Source: Haemaphysalis longicornis
Lineage: Eukaryota; Arthropoda; Arachnida; Ixodida; Ixodidae
Assembly (NCBI GenBank): GCA_013339765.2
Contig: CM023456.1
Location: 90,103,516 to 90,167,515, forward strand
DNA length: 64,000 bases
Direction of reading: 5' to 3'
The position numbers and the translations under genes were made by a program. The notes beneath the pieces were generated by a model. That model worked only from the letters and a program-made list of their open reading frames with translations, was not told the origin of the DNA and searched no databases. Position 1 is the first letter of the stretch. Each line of letters begins with the position of its first letter. This document shows, piece after piece, positions 22,951 to 31,278 of the stretch.

Positions 22951-23647
22951 TGCTGCGACGTTGTCATCCCATCGCTGACAACCCGTTGCTGCATACGAGC
23001 ACGCGTACCCGATCCCAGCTCCATCGCCTCCGACATGCGAGTGTAGTGTGGTGAAGCGAGCGATGAGCCCATGTTTCTCCCTTGAAGAAGACCAGAATCC
23101 CAAGGCAACCTAATCTCTTTACTTCACGGTGACATATAGGCCAAAGCCAGACAAGAGCAATGCCCCGACATGCGAGGTTATAGTAGAGCACTCGAGAAGG
23201 ATGACAGCTTTGATTCCCTGCGCCAACAGGAATGAACCACAACGCTTGGAGAGCGGGGTCTTATTTATACCCAAAACGGTAAAGGTCAAACAAGCGTTCC
23301 CTTTAGATTGTGCACACGACACGAACGGCACAGAAACACCGAACACTCTTTCCAGAATTCGTGAGCGGTTGGTAGTAGCGGCGCACGCTGAGTCCGAGAG
23401 AACGGACAGAGAAGGTCTCCGTAACGGCTTCCGCGTCCTTCGGACAAGCCTCTGCGTGTTGCGTCGGCCACCGCCGAAGTTTGAATCACGCCGGTAGCGA
23501 GGCGCCAGCGATCCCAGACATGTAGCTTCTTGTTTGTATCCGTCGGCTGTAAACGTGAGTCACGGACAGGGAGGCCTGCGTTGTGGAGGCAGCGCCCCAC
23601 AGCCGTGGAGTGCGGCACAAAGCCCTGCAGCGGGATGATTCGTAACA
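22951..23647 (-). repeat. 5' LTR of the gag-only retrotransposon
   Basis: The minus strand begins TGTTACGAATC at 23647 and ends with TCGCAGCA at 22951. It aligns along its length with the 3' LTR, including the shared GTCTTATTTATACCCAAA block (plus-strand spelling, about 23260-23277) that carries the TATA box on the minus strand. It is about 48 bp longer than its partner. Confidence 0.8.
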
Positions 23648-24348
23648 ATCTAGGAAGGAGTATTTACAACGCCTGCGAACATTGCATATATGAACAATCT
23701 CATTTGAGTATTTGAGGCCCGCGAATCATGTACGCAACGATGGTAAGCGCCTGCTTTCATTGACTCTACAGACATGGAGTGATAGCAAACCAGAAGTTTG
23801 GTTGTTGCCACGTACACTGCACAACAAATATTAAACACTTTCTGCTCTAGAAAATGTACGAAGGAACGAAGAAAACAAGATTTGATTGAGTACACCTAAA
23901 GTGCCAATTACTGCACCCGGCAATCCAGGGTAAAAAGAGGATGGATAATTGCAAGCTAATCCAGTGTTGGTGTAAGGGCTTTGTAATTTTTTGGCGTTAT
24001 TTTCCACGCTCTTTGTAGGTGCGTGTGCAATAAAAATACAGGGAGACAGCTAAGGCTGCTTCCTTATAGTTTTGCTAATGCATTACATTTTATCTTAAGC
24101 ATTGAGGATAAGAAAGCACTGCCACTTTTTGCAATTATAATGCATCGACGATCGTAAATCACAGTGTATACAACACAGATGACTGTTTACAATTTATACC
24201 ATCGTGATGATCCGCCGATAGTGCACTGCAATAGGAGAAGCGCCAGTGAAAGTGTTGCGTTCTCTCATCATCAACATGCTGGTTGTTTTCCCTATGCATC
24301 GTTTTTTCTTTCCTTCCTCCTTTAAATTATTAACAGGCAGGGGGAATT
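23648..24348. other. Unassigned sequence
   Basis: AT-rich flank of the LTR element. No ORF or repeat recognised. Confidence 0.4.
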
Positions 24349-24720
24349 GGCTTAGTAAGAGTCAGAGTCAGAGTCAGGAAAGATATAATTAGGCAAGAGA
24401 TAAATTACAAAATTTTGTTTAGAGAAGGAGGTCCCATAGCCAGACTGAATCTAGACCTCCTATATTACTGAACATATAGAAGAGCAAATAGCAAACAGCC
24501 ATAACAACAAAACAACAAAATGCATGGTAGGCAACACAAGGTATTCGACAACAGAACAGCAAAAAAGCGAAAAGCGAAAAGTAACAGGGAAAGAAAAGAG
24601 GGTTATTCAACACTCATAAGTAATTGTGTGATAGTTACAAGTTGCAAAATAGTAAAAAAAAGCGAACGCAGCCCCACATATACAGTTACAGTAAATATGC
24701 TTTTTTAGTTGTATATTTCA
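24349..24720 (-). mobile_element. Probable LINE 3' end with hairpin and simple-repeat tail
   Basis: Read on the minus strand, an AT-rich stretch leads to a stem AGGAGGTC...GACCTCCT (24427-24461 in plus coordinates, 8-bp arms) and then to TTTCCTGACTCTGACTCTGA, a (TGACTC)3-like tail ending near 24350. A short hairpin followed by a short-unit microsatellite is the usual 3' end of CR1/L2-type LINEs. No coding sequence remains. Family is inference. Confidence 0.4.
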
Positions 24721-24981
24721 ATGAAAATTTTTTTCTGTTGGTTTGACTACAAATCTCAAACATACTTTCAATTGAACCAACAACGGGTAACTGGACCGAG
24801 CTTATTTTAGTTTTCCGCAAGGATAAGCTGTGGCGCACAGGATGTGTGGTAGACTCGCATTCTTAAAGGACCGGTATATAATCGAAGCCGCAAATTTTCG
24901 TTCCTTTGCTTTACCCTCCTTGCAGCGTGAGCCAAGTTAGTGCGTAGCATTCTTTGCCGAGCATTCCCACAGACAGGAAGA
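24721..24981. other. Unassigned sequence
   Basis: Nothing recognised. Confidence 0.4.
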
Positions 24982-25755
24982 GGTAACGCCTTGCATTTCA
25001 ACAACAATGCAGATTTCGTGGAAGTTCCACCTGTAATCGTAATAGTAGTGTAAATGGAGATAATTGGTGAAACAGGATTATGAAAAAGACATCCCCCTCG
25101 CGAGGGGCACGATCAAATGCACAGCATTTCCGAGGGGGTGCGCCGGCAAGTCGTATCTCTCGATCGCAGGACCCGTGTCGCCATCTTTCGGAGGCGCGGG
25201 ACAACTTGTGGCGCTTTCGAAACAAACCAGAAATTAGTGAAGGATATAAGGCGCGTTCGGTGCATCGAAATCTGTGTCGGTTTCGTGGCTCAGTCGGTAG
25301 TGCGCCGGGCACCTTGCGTTCCGCCCGCGGCGTCATGGGTTCGAAACCGCGCGCCGGAAACTGTTATTTCTTTTATAGTGTAGTGGCCTGGCTGCGGACT
25401 ACGACAAGGCGCGACTGCGGACTACGACAAGGCACGCCAACGCCGCGTGACATTGTGAGTTACTAAAATGCTATGCGTTTAAAACTTTGAGATAAGAAGA
25501 TATAAAAAATTGCGGAAAATTGCGAGCCGTGTAACGCCCTGCAGTTGCCCAATAATGCATATTTCGCGGAACTTCAACTGTAACATTAATGATAGCGTAA
25601 ATGTGGATAACTAGCCGAACACAATTTTTAAAACAAAAAAGAAAATAAGAAAATAGAAAATGGCGAACCATATAACGCACTGTATTTCCGCAATAACGCA
25701 AATTGTGTGGAAGTTCCATCTGTAATCGTTATAGTAGCGTCAGGGGAGGTAATTG
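24982..25755. repeat. Diverged ~140-bp tandem repeat, three copies, first two separated by an insertion
   Basis: Three blocks share a GTAACGCCxTG...CGxGGAAxTTCxxCTGTAA...TAGxGTAAATG layout: 24982-25078, 25531-25625 and 25671-25755. Copies two and three are 140 bp apart. Copies one and two are 549 bp apart, so about 409 bp appear inserted between them, and that interval holds the tRNA-like head described separately. Confidence 0.6.
25079..25487 (+). repeat. Insertion with tRNA-like head, probable SINE
   Basis: Inside a ~409-bp interval that splits the tandem repeat. A tRNA-like segment spans 25280-25361: A-box-like TGGCTCAGTCGG (25286-25297) and B box GGTTCGAAACC (25338-25348), spaced about as in a tRNA. 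The acceptor ends pair for five bases (GTTTC with GAAAC), but the T stem is broken, so it is not a functional tRNA. A 23-bp direct repeat of CTGCGGACTACGACAAGGC follows (25391-25435). A perfect palindrome CCCCTCGCGAGGGG lies at 25094-25107. It differs from the Ruka-like SINEs. Confidence 0.5.
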
Positions 25756-25756
25756 T

Positions 25757-26083
25757 CTTGGCAGCACCGTGTTGGGGCGGTTGCTCATGCATTTCTACTT
25801 TTTCGTCCAGATCGCCCTGCTGCGGGTGGATTCCGTCGTCGGCTCGACGGAACTTTTTCCACCGCAAGGAAGCATCGTCGCGCCTGCGCCGGACAGCCCC
25901 GTCAACGGAGCACCGTCATGGGAAGTGGCGCCTCAAGTGCTGTCCCCTACCACGTTGTCAACAGTGTGACGTCAGTGGACACTCTTGAGCTTCAGTATAA
26001 AACCGGGAGCCATCTTCAGCAGCGTTTCAGTGGGCTTGGCAGCACCGTGTTGGGGCGGTTGCTCATGCATTTCTATTTTTCCG
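25757..26083 (+). mobile_element. Miniature LTR-like structure with terminal direct repeats
   Basis: A 49-bp block (CTTGGCAGCACCGTGTTGGG ... CATGCATTTCTA) occurs at 25757-25805 and again at 26035-26083 with only two mismatches. Just upstream of the second copy are a TATA box (CAGTATAAAACC, TATAAAA at 25996) and an arthropod initiator TCAGT (26027-26031) about 30 bp later. That order is U3-R, and the first block is then R-U5, giving the R...R layout of an LTR-retroelement transcript compressed to 327 bp. No coding capacity. Alternatives are a solo LTR next to a partial one, or an unrelated duplication. Confidence 0.45.
25993..26031 (+). promoter_or_regulatory. Core promoter: TATA box plus TCAGT initiator
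   Basis: TATAAAA at 25996-26002 and TCAGT at 26027-26031, the spacing expected for a Pol II TATA/Inr pair in arthropods. It lies in the U3-like part of the miniature LTR structure. Confidence 0.5.
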
Positions 26084-27054
26084 ATTCTGTGAACAAATTA
26101 ACAAATCCGCTTCTGTGAAGGGTGTGACATCAACGGCCACCTGTCTGTTTTTCAAAGTAAAGTTCCAAAGAGGAAGGTAAAAGTGAATCACAAGAGGCAC
26201 AGATAATACAGCACTAAACACTTGTTTGATAACTATCGCCTGTAGAAGGCTGAGAGCCTTTGCATTCAAAGCACGTACACAGACCTGTCTTCTCAGTAAT
26301 TTTGAGGGGTGTCTCTGGAAATGCGCTATATGGCTGCAAGTACAATGTTTTTTTTCTTTGTTTCTTTTGGATGAAGCTAACCCCTCCTATTCAAGAATTT
26401 TCACTGGTTTTTGAAATGTTGATTGTTGCTGGATATGTGGGTTTTCTGGTTCATTGTTTCTTCGTTCGATAATCAACGAATGCCGATTTTGTTGTACACG
26501 AACTTACAAGTTTTGTAAAATAGTTTTTTTTCGGTAATCGCCTCTTTATTACTTGAATATGCACAGACGCTTCTGTAGGAAGAAAAAAAACGGGATGGTG
26601 GTTTGTAAAGACGATATCGAAGACGTCTGAAAGAGAGCAAGCCATTTCACCCTTCCGTAATGGATCCATTAGTAAAGATGTGAAATGCGTTGTTCGGGTG
26701 CACTGGTTGACTTGATTATCATTACTTATGATTCAATCAGGTTTTTTTTTGCATTAGCTCTGTTAGTAGCTCTGTTAATATCCATACTAATTAAAGGTTC
26801 CCCCTGCTATCGTTCTCCAATAGATGGCAGCAATTTTCTTCGGCCTGGGTTCTGGCATATTCAGGAACCAAGTAATGTCTGATTGTAGAGGGCGGTTGAC
26901 AGAATAAATTACTATTACTTTGAATTCAGGCTGAACGACGATTACTCCAGAGTACGGGTATTGCTATCCTGGGTAGTTAAAAGGAGGCATAAATGAAACG
27001 TATTTTGCACACCTTAACACAACTTTCGCACCTTGTGGTGTGAACGTTTGGGTG
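26084..27054. other. Unassigned sequence
   Basis: No coding motif or repeat recognised. Confidence 0.4.
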
Positions 27055-27115
27055 TACGTTCGCGCTTGAGTTCGCTTGAGTAGCACACGAAATGTTCGCG
27101 CTTGAGTAGCGCACG
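27055..27115. repeat. Short tandem repeat
   Basis: GTTCGCGCTTGAG and TTCGCTTGAGTAGCACACGA recur in slightly different forms, ending GCGCTTGAGTAGCGCACGAA; about two and a half units of a 13-38 bp motif. Confidence 0.6.
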
Positions 27116-27164
27116 AAAGACTTGGTAAAAGAGAACATTGGGTGGTTTTTTACATCAATAAAGA

Positions 27165-27269
27165 GAAAACCAACGCAGAATGACGACACACAGGAAGAAG
27201 GTAACGAACACTGTCAGCTCTGCGTACGTTTGTCACCTTCTTGAGTGTCGTCGTTTTGCGCTGATTTTC
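27165..27269. repeat. Foldback (inverted-repeat) element, 105 bp
   Basis: The left arm (27165-27210) begins GAAAACCAACGCAGAATGAC and runs into GACACACAGGAAGAAGGTAA. The reverse complement of the right arm (27221-27269) begins GAAAATCAGCGCAAAACGAC and runs into GACACTCAAGAAGGTGAC. The arms pair over most of their length around a short centre, so the transcript or single strand would form a long hairpin. There is no ORF. It is similar in design to the foldback at 63529-63639. Confidence 0.7.
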
Positions 27270-28208
27270 CCCGTACTTAAAAAGCTATGGTCTTTAAAAG
27301 GTGATACAACAAACTGAGGCGTACATGACGATTGAGGGTAAATGGGGGTAATATGGCCAAATGAGGGTAAGTGTGGCACGGATGAGAGTGGTTTGAGTGT
27401 GCCACCTAATAAGTTACTTTCGCCAGGGATTTGCCGTGGTGCAATTCCGACTAACCCTATGCCTTCGTGGTTTTTTTATAAATAAAGTGTAGTATTTGGT
27501 CTGTGATAAATTACTTGGAGTTATACAGTAAGACGAAGATAATGACGTTAGTTTTTCACAGTAACTGTAACTGTAACAATGACTTGTGGAGGCTCTGCAA
27601 CTGCAACTGTAACATAACAGAGTTACTTTTTGGCATAGGCAACTGTAACAATGACACTTTTAAGTCTTACTGATGACGTACCCATTACTGTGCAAAACGC
27701 GCTTGAGGAACGTCAACGTTGAATTTCGCTTCATGAAGTGCATTAAGCGCCTCAAAGAAATTACACTCCCCGTTGTCGTTATACAAACTGAGTCCCTCGC
27801 TTTACGAAGCCGACGTTTCTTCGAATGCGCCATTCTGGCTACGTCTGAGCAGTTCGTATTTTGGGCTCAAGTTAGATACGAGAAAGCTGCGGTTTTAAGC
27901 ATCTTGGTCTGAAGAAAGAGGCTTTGATTTTTTTATTGATCGCTTGTCTATTACCACCGCTTACTGCGACTCATTTCAGTCAATGTTATCTTTTTTGCAC
28001 GTTTATACAAACACATACTACGAGAGCATGTTTCACTTTTTTTTCGGACGAAAACACAGCCCGTCACGATATATTATATTTATCATGCCATCAAGGCTTA
28101 TGCTCGTTCAGCGAGGCATACAGGCAACTCGTATTTACAAGTGTTCAGTGCACTGAGCTTTTATTTCTGCACCTCAGTGTTTAGGCTGCATTGACTTTGC
28201 ACAATCGA
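27270..28208. repeat. AT-rich stretch containing AACTGTAAC-rich repeats
   Basis: Between about 27555 and 27655 the words GTAACTGTAACTGTAACA, CAACTGCAACTGTAACA and GGCAACTGTAACAATGAC recur, with GTTACTTTTTGGC between them, which looks like a diverged minisatellite. The rest (for example the frame at 27673-27912) is unassigned. Confidence 0.45.
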
Positions 28209-28365
28209 CCTGGAGGGGTTGCGCAGCGGCTAAAGCGTCGTGCTGAGCCCACGGGCGCGGGTTCGATCGACGCCGTGGTGGTTGCTTTTTAGGGGCAGGC
28301 AAAATGCTATAACGCCAGTGTGTGGAAATGCTGGAGCACGTTAGTGAGCCCTAGGAGGTCAAAAT
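28209..28365 (+). repeat. Ruka-like tRNA-derived SINE
   Basis: The head reads GGTTGCGCAGCGGCTAAAGC, with a B box GCGGGTTCGATCGACGCC at about 28256-28273. The body goes through GCCAGTGTGTGGAAATGCTG and CCCTAGGAGGTCAAAATTAT, matching the order in the copy at 3677. After about 28365 the SINE is interrupted or diverged; GGAGCCACTACACTGCAACG near 28442 may be its displaced distal part. Confidence 0.65.
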
Positions 28366-28826
28366 TATTCCGAAGCCAGTTACGTTAGTTTTATTATCTA
28401 GTTACCTTGCGATAATTGTTTTTGTGTCTTCGGCCATTTCAGGAGCCACTACACTGCAACGCACGCCATCGATGGACGGTTGGTTTGCTGCTCAGTTACG
28501 TCCAAAGCCCGAACTTTAACCTCAAATGAGCGTCCTTAACCGGCAGTAACTCTGCATTCAAACGACTTTCGGGTAAGTGTTCATAGCCAGAAAGAACAAC
28601 GCTCAAAACCTCGAAGCTTACTTAGTATAAAATGGGTAGACAACTGATATCTTGGCAGTAAAGACATGAAACATTGCCTTGGCCGAGAACAGACATGAAA
28701 GATTCCCGGCAGCTTAGAGAATGATGCAGTGAGAACGACTTGGCAAAGCCTGGCGTGACTAGGGCTGTACATCGACAAAACAAATGCTGAAGTAAGGCGA
28801 AGTACAGAAAAGAATTCGCCACGGCT
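28366..28826. other. Unassigned; possible 3' UTR of the minus-strand gene candidate
   Basis: No recognised element apart from the possible distal SINE piece near 28442. If the exon pair at 28827-29375 is real, this is where its 3' UTR would lie; I see no convincing polyadenylation signal close to the stop codon. Confidence 0.3.
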
Positions 28827-29375
28827 TCAACATGCTTGAAACAGATAATTGTTGTCCACCGGCAAATTGTGACAGTAGGTGCCAAGAAACGGTGCAAAAG
28901 GCTCGGAGAATAACTCGGCGTTCCGGTCCCCAAATATGTGACCATCGATCAGGGACATCGCCCGAGGCTTCTTGGCTGAAAAGAAGTACACCTGGAATCG
29001 GTTACTCGCCGTCGATAACGGCAGGCGACCAATCAACTTTTCCTGCAACAGACGGGTGAGAGGGTAAGAACCGGGGTAGGGACAATAACTAAGAACTCGG
29101 ATTTCTAGGAGCGAGAGTTACAGAGGGGCCAAGAGCGCTATGAATCATAACGCCATAGACAAGAAGTACACGATGCCTCCAATAACTTACACAACAGCTG
29201 GTGCGCCCCGGCAAGTCTGCAGCGGCTCGCACGTCGAGTTAAAGTGCCAGGGGTGAGCACTGGGAATTTCCCTCATGAGCGTAATGGACGACGTTGGGAC
29301 ACCATTTCTGATTACAGCAGCTGCCGCAGCTTCAGCATTGCCTGCCTCAGAATCGGAAAACTGATTTTGGTTCAA
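28827..29375 (-). CDS. Candidate host gene, two 3'-most exons (partial), function unknown
   Basis: Two open blocks in one phase on the minus strand carry splice signals. Exon A (29375-29193) follows a pyrimidine-rich acceptor CTACCTCCCCTTTCCAG and is open in only one frame over 183 bp. It ends at GTT followed by GTGTAAGT (a stronger-looking GTAAGT donor lies two bases on but breaks the phase). Exon B (29042-28827) follows a very good acceptor, CTCTCACCCGTCTGTTGCAG, and runs 71 codons to a TGA. The intron would be about 150 bp. Exon A contains an alanine run, an NST sequon and two cysteines (STCEPLQTC); exon B includes RFQVYFFSAKKPRAMSLIDG and ends NYLFQAC. I recognise no family and see no membrane segment. 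Upstream exons were not found; a DNA transposon begins 0.3 kb further 5'. Chance cannot be excluded. Confidence 0.35.
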
Positions 29376-29681
29376 CTGGAAAGGGGAGGTAGTCATGCAC
29401 CCCATGGAGAACATTTTCCTTCCCCGCAACAGAATTGCGTGGTTAGAAGGGGCCACGCAGAAAAATGAAAGTTTCTTTCATTTGAAAGGTTTCCTCGTTA
29501 GAATAACACTGACACAAATTTGAACGCCAACTTCACTCAAATAAGCGATATAATTAGGAGAACACAGATTTGCCATGCGACTCACTAGCTCTTTTTTTCG
29601 GACAAGAACCTAGGACGTATACTCTACAGCGGTGAGATGGGCTACGGCGGGCAAAAACAAATGCAAATTGAACAGGCAATA
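29376..29681. other. Unassigned; would be intron of the candidate gene
   Basis: No motif recognised. Ends at the TA dinucleotide bordering the pogo-like transposon. Confidence 0.35.
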
Positions 29682-30622
29682 CAGTCAAATCTCGATACAA
29701 CGATTCCCGCAGGACGCCCAAAATCGTCCGCTTGGAAACATCGTTGTAATGAAAACCTTGAGGTTATAAGCCAGTGCTCAAAACCAGGAGGGAAAATGAC
29801 GTACCTCGGCAGAAGACGCCTGTGCAGACAAGCAAACGCCCAAATCAAAATGTAGCACTCACTTCAAAGCAGATTTATTTGAAGAAATCGCTTATTTACT
29901 TTTTGTGAGCTCAGCAACCACGACGGATTCCACTGGGCGCAATGCCTCATTGGCTACATCATTGCACCGAGCGATGCGTGTGTGTACTTTGTTCATGTGC
30001 ACTAAAACATCAATTTTGGGCGCTATCTCATGTTCTATGTTCTGTGACCCACAGACGTCTTCGTTCGCGTCGCGACGATGACTGCTCTTGTTTATTGGCT
30101 GTACCGCTACCTGCATTCATCATTCAATCTCGCACAAATTCGCCGCACGATCAGTTACAACAAAAACGTACCTGCTCACACACGTCAATAGCTTGGACAA
30201 CAAGCGTTCTACAGACCGGCGACCGACTGAAACCCAAAGCAACGAACGAGAAAAAGGGCAAAGACTGCTAGACTGGCTAGGCTCCTGCAGATTAAACTGC
30301 CGCTTTGTAGTGGCGCTAGGAGTTTGCACTCAACATGGAAAGGTTGGTAACTGTTGCATTTGCGGAAGCACGCACAGAAACGGCGGTTTCTGTCTCACAC
30401 CACAGTTGCGGCGCTATTAGCCGAATTCGTAATACCAAAGTTCCTAGAATATAACGGCCAAAATAAATAACGTTGGTTATGTCAAAATATGCGGTGTGCT
30501 TGCATTCCTAGTTGTGAAACATTTCTACATAAAAAATATAAACACTCTGTCGGGGATTTTGAAAGTGTTCATAAATTTGAGGAATTCATTAATGTGGGGT
30601 TGCTAGCAACGAGATTTGACTG
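29682..30622 (-). mobile_element. pogo/Tigger-like DNA transposon remnant (Tc1/mariner superfamily)
   Basis: The left end TA|CAGTCAAATCTCGATACAAC (from 29682) and the reverse complement of the right end, CAGTCAAATCTCGTTGC (30622 downward), form a 14-bp perfect terminal inverted repeat of the CAGT.(A/G)AA.CTCG type known from pogo/Tigger elements, with TA on the left and CA (one change from TA) on the right as target site. Length is 941 bp, too short for a complete transposase. A 74-codon minus-strand frame (29892-30116) may be the tail of the transposase, but no catalytic DDE/D motif or CENP-B-type HTH is visible. Cut-and-paste element, now inactive. Confidence 0.6.
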
Positions 30623-31232
30623 CATAAGCTTACAGATTGAGCTAGTTGAGCCTAAACTTAGGGCACAATGATCTTATAGCTGCACGAATGGTGGTGTGGA
30701 CAACAAAATTTACTAAAGAACACGCAAACATCGAATTAGTTAGTGCAGCACTTTGTCGGCTGACACTGCCGTCAACACTGACCAACCGACATAAGCGGCA
30801 CGTCTACTTACGTGCCAATGTTTGCCTATACATAGCCTATGTTTTACGAAACGATTAACACCAAGACTAATAAAAATCCGGCACGTATTTACGTATTTGG
30901 ACACGCAAAATGTGAACGCTGGCATTTCAGAGGTATTTCAGCGCTGCCTATTAAAGTAAGCGATAAACAAGATAACCAAACCGCCGTCTGTGAGATGGTA
31001 GCACCTAGTGCCACTATATAAGCTTTCAGAGTATGGGCACTGTTTTCTTCTATTATTTTGTTCTGCTGCCATGATCATTGGTGAATTCCCATCACGTGAC
31101 ATTTGCTTACGCTTAAACGGGTAAATGCCGCCGCCGTTTTGTTGTTTAGGCGTTTTAGTAGGTCATATATGGTAGACATAGCTTGTTCGTGCCCAGTGGC
31201 AGTGTGCAACTGACGTAGTTCCGAACGCAAAC
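30623..31232. other. Unassigned sequence
   Basis: Short plus-strand frames (30646-30858, 30839-31021) without recognised content. Confidence 0.4.
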
Positions 31233-31278
31233 GTTTGTTTGGGGCCCAGAAAGCCGGTTTTCTTGGCCCCAAACAAAC
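31233..31278. repeat. 46-bp palindrome without spacer
   Basis: GTTTGTTTGGGGCCCAGAAA...GGCCCCAAACAAAC: 23-nt arms meeting at CC|GG (31255/31256) with two mismatched positions per arm. It lies exactly at the start of homology to the Penelope-like protein (APNK motif readable on both strands). Confidence 0.8.

Larger units (their letters stand above)
20509..23647 (-). mobile_element. Non-autonomous LTR retrotransposon (Gypsy/Ty3-type), gag only
   Basis: Read on the minus strand: 5' LTR (23647-22951), two-base spacer, primer-binding site, gag with a frameshift, a short non-coding 3' part, a polypurine tract (GGCGGAGAAGG, 21168-21158) and the 3' LTR (21157-20509). LTRs start TGTTACGAATC and end GTCGCA(A/G)CA, so both have TG...CA ends. 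The internal part is only about 1.8 kb and lacks zinc knuckle, protease, RT, RNase H and integrase. It would need enzymes from an autonomous relative. LTRs differ in length (697 and 649 bp) and at many positions, implying an old insertion or recombination. No matching target-site duplication flanks it. Assignment to Gypsy rests on the gag type and LTR layout. Confidence 0.8.

Noticed and set aside
25280..25361. Functional tRNA gene
   Set aside because: A and B boxes are present and five acceptor pairs form, but the T stem is not paired beyond two bases and the acceptor breaks at the last two pairs. It is embedded in a repeat-like insertion.
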